From positions 1 through 64,000 of the IMG/VR virus record IMGVR_UViG_3300020020_000029: a DNA stretch of 64,000 bases. The stretch is one strand, 5' to 3'. Source of the stretch: a virus. Position 1 is the stretch's first letter, and each line of letters begins with the position of its first letter. Made by a program: the position numbers and the translations under genes. Shown here one piece after another: positions 56,752 through 64,000 of this stretch. Below the pieces are notes generated by a model. That model was not told the DNA's origin. It saw nothing but the letters and a program-made list of their open reading frames with translations, and did not search any database.

Positions 56752-58187
56752 TAGTATCTACCTTGTAACGCCTTTAGTATATCTTCAGGGCCAAAATTCA
56801 TCTCAGATTGTCTAGGATCAGTAGGAATTTTAGACTGCGGCATTTCGGGTCTAGGGGGTAATTGTTTAGGCGCCATATTTGGCGGTATAAGCCAATTACC
56901 TTTATCTGGTGCTGTACTAAGTCTATACTTAAGAAAAGCATCCATTGCTTCTGGATGTGCATAACTCATATTAGACTGATTTATAAGAGAATGTTCACTC
57001 GGCGCAGATAAAGGAGCTAGATGCCCGCCTTTCTGTCCTGGCCTAGACCAAAATCGTCTAGCTGGATTCATTTGCCCTGGATGATCCATAGTAGATTGTA
57101 ACGGAGGAGCTATACCAGTATCGACTTTATTACCTATTTCTGGATTTTTAGGCGGATGGCCCATATGCTCGTCTCTGGGAACTCTGACTATAGGCTGATG
57201 CGATCTTTGCATAGGGGGATTTACAGGATTAGGCTCTATGTAGGCTGTTTGTTGCTTTCCTTTAACTTTAGTAGTGTAATTGACGCCTGCTCTTTCTAAC
57301 CAATTCTCCACCCAACGTCTATCTACAGGTTTATGTTTTTCTAGGGATTGTACTATCTCTTCTGGAGACTTAGACGGGGTAATAGATTTACCCCCAAATA
57401 CGCCTAAAGTTGACCCCCCTCCCTCTTCGCTAAAAGGTTTCCAGCCACCTCGCATTCTATATTGGTATGACCTGATAGTCGCATCTGAGCCATTAAATTC
57501 AGGGTGTCTGCCTCTAAATTCATGTAAAATACGCTTACCGCCCCCTTGGACCCCTCCAAATCGAGCATCTAGATTTTTAAGAGTACTAAACATTCTTTCA
57601 TCCCAATTAACGCCTCCAGCGGGATTTGTTTTAGACGGAACTAATTCAACTTTTGCTACTGAGGGCGCTCCCCCCGCTACATTTACGCCCCCATATAGTC
57701 TCACTCTGTTGACTTGCCCTTTTATAGTTACATCCGAACCTTGATAGTGAGGATGCGCCGCTTTAAAGTCTCTAGCTATTGCGTCAGGCCCTCCAGGTGT
57801 TCCTTTAGGATATTTTTCTGATAATTGTTTGAGAGTATTCTGCATTTCAGGAGTCCATTTAGCCTTAGCTGCTCCCCCACCTAATGCACTTAATACTCCG
57901 CTAGCTGTATTAGATAGCGCCCCCATTCCAAATAAATCTTGTGTAACTTTTGCAGAATTAACTACACCTTCTTCATCTAAATTCCCCGGTTTGTACCCAT
58001 GCTGGGTGAAATTCTTTATATTTTTATAGATATTCTGAGCTATTTCAGCAGCGCCTTTACCCAAAGTATCTAACGCAGGCACATTACCTGCCATCCCTTT
58101 ATTAAGGATAGCTAGAATACGCTCATTTTCTAGCTTTTTAGCCTGTTGAAGAGCGCCTTGAGTAGTGATTAAAGGTTCATCTTCCAT
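56751..58187 (-). CDS. protein with tandem Myb/SANT-like HTH repeats
   Basis: A 478-residue protein. Two similar units occur at about 110-168 (WTPEMQNTLKQLSEKYPKGT, then FKAAHPHYQGSDVTIKGQVN and RVR) and about 195-255 (WDERMFSTLKNLDARFGGVQ, then FRGRHPEFNGSDATIRSYQY and RMR). The Trp/aromatic spacing resembles Myb/SANT helix-turn-helix repeats. The C-terminal 150 residues are Pro-rich. Located between TerL and portal, it may bind DNA during packaging; a small terminase role is only a possibility. Confidence 0.55.
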   Translation of the reverse strand: MEDEPLITTQGALQQAKKLENERILAILNKGMAGNVPALDTLGKGAAEIAQNIYKNIKNFTQHGYKPGNLDEEGVVNSAKVTQDLFGMGALSNTASGVLSALGGGAAKAKWTPEMQNTLKQLSEKYPKGTPGGPDAIARDFKAAHPHYQGSDVTIKGQVNRVRLYGGVNVAGGAPSVAKVELVPSKTNPAGGVNWDERMFSTLKNLDARFGGVQGGGKRILHEFRGRHPEFNGSDATIRSYQYRMRGGWKPFSEEGGGSTLGVFGGKSITPSKSPEEIVQSLEKHKPVDRRWVENWLERAGVNYTTKVKGKQQTAYIEPNPVNPPMQRSHQPIVRVPRDEHMGHPPKNPEIGNKVDTGIAPPLQSTMDHPGQMNPARRFWSRPGQKGGHLAPLSAPSEHSLINQSNMSYAHPEAMDAFLKYRLSTAPDKGNWLIPPNMAPKQLPPRPEMPQSKIPTDPRQSEMNFGPEDILKALQGRY

Positions 58188-58190
58188 CTT

Positions 58191-58547
58191 TTATCTCAAC
58201 GGAGGATAAAACATATTGTGTTTAGTCCAATAGTCCATAATAGAAGGGTCTAACCCTTTTGCTCGAACTTTTTGATCTAAAATAGCATCGCTGTATTTTA
58301 GATTGTCTGATCTATTTGGGCCTCTATTAGGCGGGCCTGCATTAGGATGTCTAATACCAGGATTTTGATTAGCCTCATAAGGAAATCTCATAGTCCCATG
58401 ATTACCATGCGGGCCTAATTTAAATAAATTCTCTTGTGGTATTTGAGGTTGTGGAGTAGGCATAGAAGGCGCAGGTTTAGACTTCCCCATGAGAGATTTT
58501 AGTACCAATTTAGCTATATCGGTTAAACCTGCCTGTGGAACCATCAA
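58191..58547 (-). CDS. Pro-rich hypothetical virion-cluster protein (118 aa)
   Basis: A 118-residue protein with a short N-terminal amphipathic helix, a Pro/Asn-rich middle (GIRHPNAGPPNRGPNRSDNL) and no recognised domain. It lies close to its neighbours with matching strand. Likely disordered. Confidence 0.5.
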   Translation of the reverse strand: MMVPQAGLTDIAKLVLKSLMGKSKPAPSMPTPQPQIPQENLFKLGPHGNHGTMRFPYEANQNPGIRHPNAGPPNRGPNRSDNLKYSDAILDQKVRAKGLDPSIMDYWTKHNMFYPPLR

Positions 58548-58961
58548 TTATTGTCCTGTTTTAGTCTGTGTAGAGCCAAAATAGTATTCCCAAGGATGAG
58601 GCTGTGGTAGAGAATCTGGATTGGGTTGCTCTGGCATTACTACAGTTTCATCAGTTGGTATCTTAGAGAATTGATTCATTTGCGGCTGTTGTGTAGAAGG
58701 CTGCACTCCTTTAGGGAAAGAAGACCCTCCCGTTCTACCTATTGTAGAAGTATCTCTTCCCATAAGGGAATTTAGTATTCTTGTTAAAAAAGACTCATCT
58801 AAGTGTTGTTGATTATACTGCTCTACGTTTTTACTTTCGCGCTCCCCCGGTGTATATTCTAACTTTTTATCCCCGTGCATCATAGGCGCGCCTAGATTGT
58901 CCCAAAAAGGGTCATTGGGGGGCGGTTGTAATCTAAGCGCATTTAATATTTGTTCATTCAT
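58548..58961 (-). CDS. Pro/Gln-rich hypothetical virion-cluster protein (137 aa)
   Basis: A 137-residue low-complexity protein (PSTQQPQMNQF, MPEQPNPDSLPQPHPWEYYF), abutting its neighbours without a gap. Possibly disordered and packaging-related. No family recognised. Confidence 0.5.
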   Translation of the reverse strand: MNEQILNALRLQPPPNDPFWDNLGAPMMHGDKKLEYTPGERESKNVEQYNQQHLDESFLTRILNSLMGRDTSTIGRTGGSSFPKGVQPSTQQPQMNQFSKIPTDETVVMPEQPNPDSLPQPHPWEYYFGSTQTKTGQ

Positions 58962-59393
58962 CTAATCTGCACCAGTATAAGGCACAGGCGCCTCTGTGCG
59001 CCCCGGATGCCGCATTAGCATTAGCTGTTCTAATAATTTAGGGTCTATACCCCCTCCCATAGGTGACTGCGCCATTGGCATTTGAGGCATAGAATTAGGC
59101 GGCTGTTGCTGCTGTGGCGACATAGGTAAAGAACTCAAACTATCCCCCGGCCTACCCGCTAGGCTCTCTATTATGGCTCTGTTCTGTTGGCCCATTTTCA
59201 TTCTTAGGCCCTGTGATTTTAATAACTCGTCTTCTTGCTGTTGTATCTCTGGAAACCAAGAATGAGTATCCGATCTTGGCTGCTCCTTGTACATTTTCAT
59301 TTTAGGTAAAGTAGTCTCTATCTTACGAGGGGTAAAAGGGATATTTCTTTTCTTAGAAATATCTCTCTTATTGCCGTCTACAGGCCCGGACAT
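58962..59393 (-). CDS. Gln/Pro/Met-rich hypothetical protein before TerL (143 aa)
   Basis: A 143-residue protein with a basic N-terminus (DISKKRNIPFTPRKIETTLP), a helix (QQQEDELLKSQGLRMKMGQQ) and a Pro/Met/Gln-rich tail. It abuts the TerL gene. A packaging accessory role is plausible, but no motif supports it. Confidence 0.5.
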   Translation of the reverse strand: MSGPVDGNKRDISKKRNIPFTPRKIETTLPKMKMYKEQPRSDTHSWFPEIQQQEDELLKSQGLRMKMGQQNRAIIESLAGRPGDSLSSLPMSPQQQQPPNSMPQMPMAQSPMGGGIDPKLLEQLMLMRHPGRTEAPVPYTGAD

Positions 59394-61013
59394 TTAGAAT
59401 ATCCTCTTACTTCTAGTAGACTCTTTACCCTTACTCAAGGGTTTAACTAAATCATCTAATACATCGTGAAGAGCGATTACATTATCTCTCTTTTTAAGAG
59501 TTCTTCTAAGTATATCTATTTGAGCAGGCGCAGAATAGGGCCTACTCATACAAGCGTATCTGGTTTCATCTGGAGCGTGGTCTTCGCTGTCTGTATCTAC
59601 GTCTTCCATGTTTAATTCATGGTGCTGTAAAACAGGTAGAGTTCTTATTATCTCTGTGCAGCAATCCATAAAGAACATCATAGGTACTATGCCGTCGCCT
59701 TTTAGCCTAGCCCTTACAGCGTCCCATCCCCCCATTGCACCGGACTTAGCTGTACGCTTGTTATCTGCTCTTTGGAATCCAATGTAATAAGGAGCCGCAG
59801 ACATCCTCTCTGCAATAGATGGCCCACTGTCCCACGCAAAGATTCGAGGGTCTGCCACACGATAGGAGATCCTTGGTCTGCCAAACTCGTTCTTAGGCTC
59901 TGTAGCTTCACGTAACATAACCCCTTGTGCGACTTCTTCGGCTGTAAGCTTTAAACCTACATTCATATTTTCCGTGGTAGATATTGATTTATTAGCGGCG
60001 CCTCTTGATCCATACCATTCTTTATAACGTATGATGGCGCCTTTTGGAAGCGATGTAATGCCCGTAGCTTCAGACTGCCCGGCAAAATATTGCCATTGAT
60101 CGGGATATATCTCCAATCCTGCATCAAATTCATCAGGGACAATAGCCCACCAGCCAATTGAAAATGGGGTTGCCGTACCCCAATCCATTGACATGAATCT
60201 AGTCCAATGCTTCGGTATTTTAAAGGTTTTAATGACATGCTTTCTCGTATCAAACTCCGGAAAGTATGCTCCAAGCATAACATTCCAGTCGCCTTTAAGC
60301 CAAGCTTTAACGAGCTCAGCATTCCCAGAAAGATAAAGATTTCCTATATATTGAGGCGTATTAGTATAAGGATTATCTGTTATCTTAGAGGGGATAAATA
60401 TACGCTCTTTTATGACCACATTGCCAGTGAGGTCATCTTCAAATCTAGTAGGTAGCACCTTCATTCCGAGAGGTGCAGGATCAATATAGCGTGACTTAAT
60501 CCAAGAATGCCCAGGACCACCAGGATTTGCAGTAGCGATAAACCGACAAGGTACACCAGCGCCACTACGCAGGGTAGCCATAAGCTTAAATATAGGCTCT
60601 GGATTAGGAAATGTTCCCATCTCTTCAATATAAACTCTCGTATAGCTATGGCCTTGGTATGCTTGTGCGTCATTGTCGCTTTCTAGATATGCAAATCGTA
60701 ATCTGGCGCCGTTTGGAAAACGCCATAATTTGTCCTGCTCATTAAATTTTGCTCCCAAGGGAAGATAAAGAATTTTTGATCGTTCAACAAGCTCGAGGAG
60801 CTGAGTTCTTTCGCGACGAACGCAGAGACCAATAGCATTCTGACCATGTTCATTAGCATGCATCACCCATTCGCCGAGCACTCCATCGGATTTGCCCCCT
60901 CCACGGGCTCCCCCAAATAACGTCTCGAATACAGGACAAGAAATTAACCAAGATTGAGGCCCTGGATTTGGTTCCCATACTGTAGTATATTTAGTTTTTA
61001 CCCTGTTTGACAT
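59394..61013 (-). CDS. terL: terminase large subunit
   Basis: A 539-residue packaging motor. Walker A GGARGGGKS (34-42), motor motif VYIEE (127-131), coupling text ATANPGGPGHSW and the nuclease Asp in MSMDWG (D277). It cuts and pumps DNA into proheads through the portal. No clear small subunit was recognised; candidates are the genes flanking it. Length is in the usual range. Confidence 0.92.
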   Translation of the reverse strand: MSNRVKTKYTTVWEPNPGPQSWLISCPVFETLFGGARGGGKSDGVLGEWVMHANEHGQNAIGLCVRRERTQLLELVERSKILYLPLGAKFNEQDKLWRFPNGARLRFAYLESDNDAQAYQGHSYTRVYIEEMGTFPNPEPIFKLMATLRSGAGVPCRFIATANPGGPGHSWIKSRYIDPAPLGMKVLPTRFEDDLTGNVVIKERIFIPSKITDNPYTNTPQYIGNLYLSGNAELVKAWLKGDWNVMLGAYFPEFDTRKHVIKTFKIPKHWTRFMSMDWGTATPFSIGWWAIVPDEFDAGLEIYPDQWQYFAGQSEATGITSLPKGAIIRYKEWYGSRGAANKSISTTENMNVGLKLTAEEVAQGVMLREATEPKNEFGRPRISYRVADPRIFAWDSGPSIAERMSAAPYYIGFQRADNKRTAKSGAMGGWDAVRARLKGDGIVPMMFFMDCCTEIIRTLPVLQHHELNMEDVDTDSEDHAPDETRYACMSRPYSAPAQIDILRRTLKKRDNVIALHDVLDDLVKPLSKGKESTRSKRIF

Positions 61014-61212
61014 TTTTCTTTATATTCATAAGTATAGCTTTGTTGTCTCTATGGAGGAGATTGTAAGTACAGTCTACATTTTCAAAATGAACAAACACTT
61101 TTGGGTGACTCTTTATCCAGTTTCTATGCTCTTCTGACATAGCTAATAATTCTAGATCAGTTATTCTCTCTCGGATCATTAATTCGTCTTTCCAACGATC
61201 ATCAATAATCAT
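60991..61212 (-). CDS. small hypothetical protein before TerL (73 aa)
   Basis: A 73-residue protein (DELMIRERITDLELLAMSEE). It overlaps the TerL start by 23 bases. The N-terminal helices could be a reduced DNA-binding unit, but no HTH is convincing. Function unknown. Confidence 0.5.
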   Translation of the reverse strand: MIIDDRWKDELMIRERITDLELLAMSEEHRNWIKSHPKVFVHFENVDCTYNLLHRDNKAILMNIKKNVKQGKN

Positions 61213-61213
61213 T

Positions 61214-61420
61214 TTATTTCTTCTTGAAGAGAGTGCACCACATATTAGCTAGTACTTTACCTTTTACCTTATCGCAAGTTTCGTTCTTGTTAAAATAAAT
61301 GCAGAGGCCGCACTTAGAATTTTTGTGGCCTCCGCTGTATTTTACAGTTTCTTTAGAGACTTTCTCGCTCTCGGAAGGTCCAAAAGCTTGCTTAATGGTC
61401 TCTCTAAGCTTTGTTATCAT
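61214..61420 (-). CDS. small Cys4 protein, HiPIP/zinc-ribbon-like (68 aa)
   Basis: A 68-residue protein with C37-x2-C40, C49 and C62 (CGLCIYFNKNETC, then ANMWCTLF). This spacing resembles small phage and bacterial high-potential iron-sulfur-like proteins with CxxC...C...GWC. Metal type is not determinable here. Conserved near TerL in other phages, from memory. Confidence 0.6.
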   Translation of the reverse strand: MITKLRETIKQAFGPSESEKVSKETVKYSGGHKNSKCGLCIYFNKNETCDKVKGKVLANMWCTLFKKK

Positions 61421-61709
61421 CCTCGGGAAGCTTTATTCTTTCGGGGTTAAAAATAGCTCTGTTGAGGTCCATAAAGCCTTCTTGGAAGTGAGTTTTGGCT
61501 ATGCTGACAAACCTACCGTCTACTTCCATACTAAATTTGTGGCATTTCTCTAGTTGACGTAAAACTCGCTCTTCGAGAATTTTATTCTCGTTTACTAGAT
61601 TTTTCTTAGACTCAGAAACGTCTGTATAACCATGCACAGGAATAGGCTTGTGCATTTGCTCCTTTGGGGGGATGAGTTCACCCATCTGCGGATCGTTTAA
61701 GTCAGTCAT
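61404..61709 (-). CDS. Acb2/Tad1-like cyclic-nucleotide sponge (anti-CBASS candidate)
   Basis: A 101-residue protein: HGYTDVSE (26-33), VNENKILEERVLRQLE, then DGRFVSIAKTHFQEGFM (64-80) and LNRAIFNPERI. This closely follows the Acb2 pattern HGYxxLTxxxxxxxNxIKxL...VDxRWxAIxxTxLQxGFMxLxRAVxxP. Acb2 proteins bind cyclic di- and trinucleotide signals and block CBASS (and related Thoeris signalling). A hexamer is expected. Identification rests on this motif match only. Confidence 0.75.
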   Translation of the reverse strand: MTDLNDPQMGELIPPKEQMHKPIPVHGYTDVSESKKNLVNENKILEERVLRQLEKCHKFSMEVDGRFVSIAKTHFQEGFMDLNRAIFNPERIKLPEDDNKA

Positions 61710-61711
61710 TT

Positions 61712-61969
61712 TTACCTCTTGCCAATTCTATGCGCTTTACCGCTGCCAGATGTACGTAACTTGCCTGCTTTTTTACTGCCCCCAAATCCATGGGGCGTTT
61801 TCTCCCTAGTCGGTCTAAAAGGCCATGTATCTACCTTACCTACGGGCGGATACATTTCTTTAGAATAGCCTTCTCCGTCCCCTTTATTAGCGTAGCACAT
61901 CTCAACAAAATTCCTGTTGGGCTGCGCTGGATCGATCCCTTTCGGAACGCTTCTCTTTGGGTATTTCAT
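61712..61969 (-). CDS. small basic hypothetical protein (85 aa)
   Basis: An 85-residue protein with conserved-looking NFVEMCYANKGDGEGYSKEM and a basic, glycine-rich tail (GSKKAGKLRTSGSGKAHRIG). Possibly a DNA- or RNA-binding virion protein. No family recognised. Confidence 0.5.
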   Translation of the reverse strand: MKYPKRSVPKGIDPAQPNRNFVEMCYANKGDGEGYSKEMYPPVGKVDTWPFRPTREKTPHGFGGSKKAGKLRTSGSGKAHRIGKR

Positions 61970-62151
61970 TTTAATACTACCTTTATTCGCTCTAAAAGTT
62001 TGTCAATCTCTGTTAATACTTCTACGCCGTCACATTTATACTGCCAAGGCGAAGATGAAATTTTAGATAAGTCTCTTTTACTATCATCGCGCCACTCCAA
62101 TACAAATCCATTATCTGTTTTGTAAACAGTAAGTTGTACTGGAGTGCGCAT
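61966..62151 (-). CDS. small hypothetical protein (61 aa)
   Basis: A 61-residue protein (VYKTDNGFVLEWRDDSKRDL...) coupled by ATGA to the next gene. Mixed alpha/beta. Function unknown. Confidence 0.5.
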   Translation of the reverse strand: MRTPVQLTVYKTDNGFVLEWRDDSKRDLSKISSSPWQYKCDGVEVLTEIDKLLERIKVVLK

Positions 62152-62153
62152 GC

Positions 62154-62381
62154 CTAGCCCAACTTAGAGTAAGATTTCTTAAAGGTGCGCGTACCCTTAC
62201 CCACCATAACGCCACCAGTGGTTCGGTTCATGTTATTATCAGAGGTATTCTTACCGCAACCGTGGGAAGATTTCATCTTTCCCGTGCCTGACATACCAGT
62301 ACGCTTGCCAGACATAGATTTACCGGCTCCATAAGAGAAAGCACCCTTACCAGAACCGGGTTTACTACCGTTTACGCCCAT
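62154..62381 (-). CDS. Gly/Ser/Lys-rich basic protein (75 aa)
   Basis: A 75-residue protein almost entirely Gly, Ser, Lys and Thr (GKSMSGKRTGMSGTGKMKSS). It is low-complexity and positively charged, so nucleic-acid binding or internal head packing is plausible. No family recognised. Confidence 0.5.
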   Translation of the reverse strand: MGVNGSKPGSGKGAFSYGAGKSMSGKRTGMSGTGKMKSSHGCGKNTSDNNMNRTTGGVMVGKGTRTFKKSYSKLG

Positions 62382-62382
62382 T

Positions 62383-62517
62383 TTAATTATTCCTATTACT
62401 TTTAGAAGGGTCTCCCCCTTCTGGCCAAAACAAATACGCAGCTAAAAATACCATAAATATTATGGGGAAAATAAAGAAACTAAATAAATCAAAGTCAAAG
62501 CTGAAGATTTGGTCCAT
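62383..62517 (-). CDS. very small single-TM protein (44 aa)
   Basis: A 44-residue frame MDQIFSFDFDLFSFFIFPII followed by a hydrophobic helix and a polar end. GAGGA precedes the ATG closely. It is too short for most gene finders but fits the tight gene spacing. Function unknown; small membrane proteins like this can be holin-related. Confidence 0.45.
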   Translation of the reverse strand: MDQIFSFDFDLFSFFIFPIIFMVFLAAYLFWPEGGDPSKSNRNN

Positions 62518-62657
62518 TGTTCCTCGAAGTTTTAGAAATAGACGCTCTCATTGCTCTTTAAAGAGAAGGTTGCGTCCTCTAATAGTTGGTTCGTCATTGC
62601 AGCATTGCCAAGGAGACTTGCACGGGGAATCTACCAACTACCAGGGATTTCTAACTT

Positions 62658-62837
62658 TCACCTGTGTGCGTTTAGGGGGTTGATAAGCTCCCATAATTGG
62701 AGGAACCAGCCTTTAACAGATGAAAAATACCCTGATGCGTCCCACTGATCCCTCTTTACTAGATGATAGAGCGACTTCATGGTCCACCAAATTGGTTGCC
62801 AAAAGATAAGAAGGAGCAAGAGCCACGGAGTAATCAC
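62658..62837 (-). CDS. small TM protein with GTG start (59 aa)
   Basis: A GTG overlapping the upstream stop (GTGA) opens a 59-residue frame with a hydrophobic N-terminal helix (ITPWLLLLLIFWQPIWWTMK) and an amphipathic Trp-rich remainder. The stop is at 62658. The region 62518-62657 below it holds no convincing gene. Function unknown. Confidence 0.45.
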   Translation of the reverse strand: MITPWLLLLLIFWQPIWWTMKSLYHLVKRDQWDASGYFSSVKGWFLQLWELINPLNAHR

Positions 62838-63106
62838 TTTTTATCTCCCTTATTTTTCTGATGTATCCCTTGATGCTTCCAAGCTTTGGCCCAATTATTA
62901 AGCTCCTGATCTACTATTATATTTATATCCCCTATGCGGCCCTGTCGTACCCATTTATGAAGAGCTTTTTTGAAGACAAATTCGGAAAAACCTTTTACGT
63001 TAGGGTGCCCATTGCACCCATCATGTTTCTTCGCCTTTTGATGGCAATTATCTTTTATCTTTTCTAAGTCGGCGTCCATGTGCCTATGGTAGTCATAGCT
63101 ACCCAT
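62834..63106 (-). CDS. small hypothetical His/Lys-rich protein (90 aa)
   Basis: A 90-residue protein with several His and two Cys residues (CHQKAKKHDGCNGHPNVKGF) and a charged end. It overlaps the spike gene by 43 bases. A metal-binding role is possible but not shown. Function unknown. Confidence 0.5.
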   Translation of the reverse strand: MGSYDYHRHMDADLEKIKDNCHQKAKKHDGCNGHPNVKGFSEFVFKKALHKWVRQGRIGDINIIVDQELNNWAKAWKHQGIHQKNKGDKK

Positions 63107-64000
63107 TCAGTTCCATTGATACATTTAATCTCAATGGTATCTCCTATAACGTTAGCGTCTATTCGTCCGCCTGCAGCAGACGCTACGCCGCCAACTTCTA
63201 TAGTATCTCCTCCTGCAGCTATAACTCTAATCCCATCTGTGTCGCGAACCATAAATTTAAACACAAGATCAGCTTGCCCAGAAGGTAAATTAAAATCTAC
63301 TCTTGCAGTTGCTCCAGTATTAGTATAGGTTCTTCCAGAATTTAAATTAGTTAAATTAGTAGTCGCAGCAGTAATATTAGTTATATAATCATCTCGCTTA
63401 ACAGTTCCGCCAAATACGCTATCAGAGCCTGTATAGAGCGCAAACCCTGTGCTGTCTACTGTGCCATCTAAACTGCCTGGAATGCCACTAAGGTCTGGAG
63501 AAAATAATTCACCCCCTTCTTGGACTTGAAATTTCTTACCTGTAGTAGAAGTACCCGCAAAAGTAGCGAAATTAGAAAGCGCAGAGCGTTCATTTACAAC
63601 AAAAAACGAAGTAATCGCTGGAGTATCTTGAATAGTTATAGTAGACCCTAAGAAAGGCGCAGAGTTAGTGAGAGTATTTAAAAATGCTCCGCAGTTTGTT
63701 AACTCAGAGCCATCTATTATCATAGTATTCCCGCCATCAAAGAAATTACCAGCGATTATGGAGCCAAAGTTTCCATTACCGGCAAATTCTATATTAGCGG
63801 TTGTAAAATTTTCTAAATCTCCAAATATAACTTGTTGATCCCCACAAGAAGATGGGTCCGGGTCTATACAAGGCCCTGCTGTAGGCGCAAATCTAAACCC
63901 ATTTACCCAAATTTCTGTGTCTGTACGTTGTAATACATTAAAAGAACCTTGATTAAACCCAAAAAATGGGTTTACAGCATTCAGTAGAATCGTATTAGAA
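63064..64000 (-). CDS. tail-spike-like structural protein, 5' end beyond the window
   Basis: The reading frame is open from 64000 to its stop at 63064; the first ATG (63723) is internal, since codons upstream of it continue without a stop (SNTILLNAVNPFFGFNQGSF... to ...FFDGGNTMIIDGSE). At least 312 residues are visible. Repeated short strands rich in Asn, Gly, Thr and Ser fit a parallel beta-helix or trimeric spike. It probably recognises or degrades a host surface polymer. Incomplete. Confidence 0.65.
   Translation of the reverse strand, partial: SNTILLNAVNPFFGFNQGSFNVLQRTDTEIWVNGFRFAPTAGPCIDPDPSSCGDQQVIFGDLENFTTANIEFAGNGNFGSIIAGNFFDGGNTMIIDGSELTNCGAFLNTLTNSAPFLGSTITIQDTPAITSFFVVNERSALSNFATFAGTSTTGKKFQVQEGGELFSPDLSGIPGSLDGTVDSTGFALYTGSDSVFGGTVKRDDYITNITAATTNLTNLNSGRTYTNTGATARVDFNLPSGQADLVFKFMVRDTDGIRVIAAGGDTIEVGGVASAAGGRIDANVIGDTIEIKCINGTEWVAMTTIGTWTPT

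Noticed and set aside
62518-62657. A 29-residue Cys-rich frame with TTG start on the minus strand
   Set aside because: No ribosome binding site, very short, and preceded by a stop in the same frame; not supported.
1-64000. Integrase, attachment sites or insertion sequences
   Set aside because: No tyrosine or serine recombinase, transposase or flanking inverted repeats were recognised. Absence in this partial genome does not exclude them outside the window.

Overview
The window looks like most of the genome of a large, short-tailed (podovirus-type) tailed phage of a Gram-negative, probably alphaproteobacterial, host. Evidence for a podovirus is a P22-like portal, TerL, major capsid protein, scaffold, T7/P22-type tail tube and nozzle proteins and internal virion proteins including one with a lytic transglycosylase domain, with no tape measure or sheath. 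The host guess rests on a GTA-type 3-TM holin, a COG5526-like endolysin, a Cys-rich periplasmic protein of a type common in Rhizobiales, and sigma70-like promoters. No integrase, repressor-integrase module or phage RNA polymerase was recognised. The right edge cuts a tail-spike-like gene, so the sequence continues beyond the window.

Layout. (1) 1-2.6 kb, plus strand: a possible pseudoknotted RNA, then many tiny genes, including three tandem paralogues of a widespread phage family and a Phd/YefM-like antitoxin. (2) 2.6-3.8 kb: a non-coding, palindrome-rich region with two kinds of fixed-spacing composite repeats built on GTTGTATATAC; it is the best replication-origin or regulatory-centre candidate. 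(3) 3.8-11.5 kb, plus strand: small early genes, a CobS/MoxR-like AAA+ ATPase with a putative partner, and a probably highly expressed acidic-tailed protein followed by a strong terminator. (4) 11.5-19.6 kb, plus strand: one tightly overlapping operon for a nonulosonic (pseudaminic-like) sugar: PseB-like dehydratase, miniature DegT aminotransferase, PseI/NeuB synthase, WbuX/PseA amidotransferase, WbuZ/HisF-like partner, cytidylyltransferase, pseudaminic-type methylase and GNAT acetyltransferase. (5) 19.5-23.3 kb, minus strand: lysis genes (holins, endolysin) and a tail-fibre-like gene. (6) 23.3-30.6 kb, minus strand: replication operon with a helicase, PD-(D/E)xK nuclease, family A DNA polymerase, SSB ending DDEIPF and two tRNAs. 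(7) 30.7-37.0 kb: tRNA-Thr, an isolated plus-strand gene, a class II ribonucleotide reductase (minus) and a divergently transcribed Toprim primase and SF3-type helicase (plus). (8) 37.0-64.0 kb, minus strand: the virion module, from the window edge through TerL, portal, scaffold, capsid and tail to the fibres. It also carries an Acb2-like anti-CBASS candidate and two DUF115/Maf-like proteins next to the capsid genes.

The main hypothesis is that sections 4 and 8 work together: the phage makes its own CMP-activated nonulosonic acid and uses the Maf-like proteins beside the capsid genes to put it on virion proteins, in the way Maf enzymes glycosylate flagellin. All functional names come from reading sequence motifs by eye; no database search was run.
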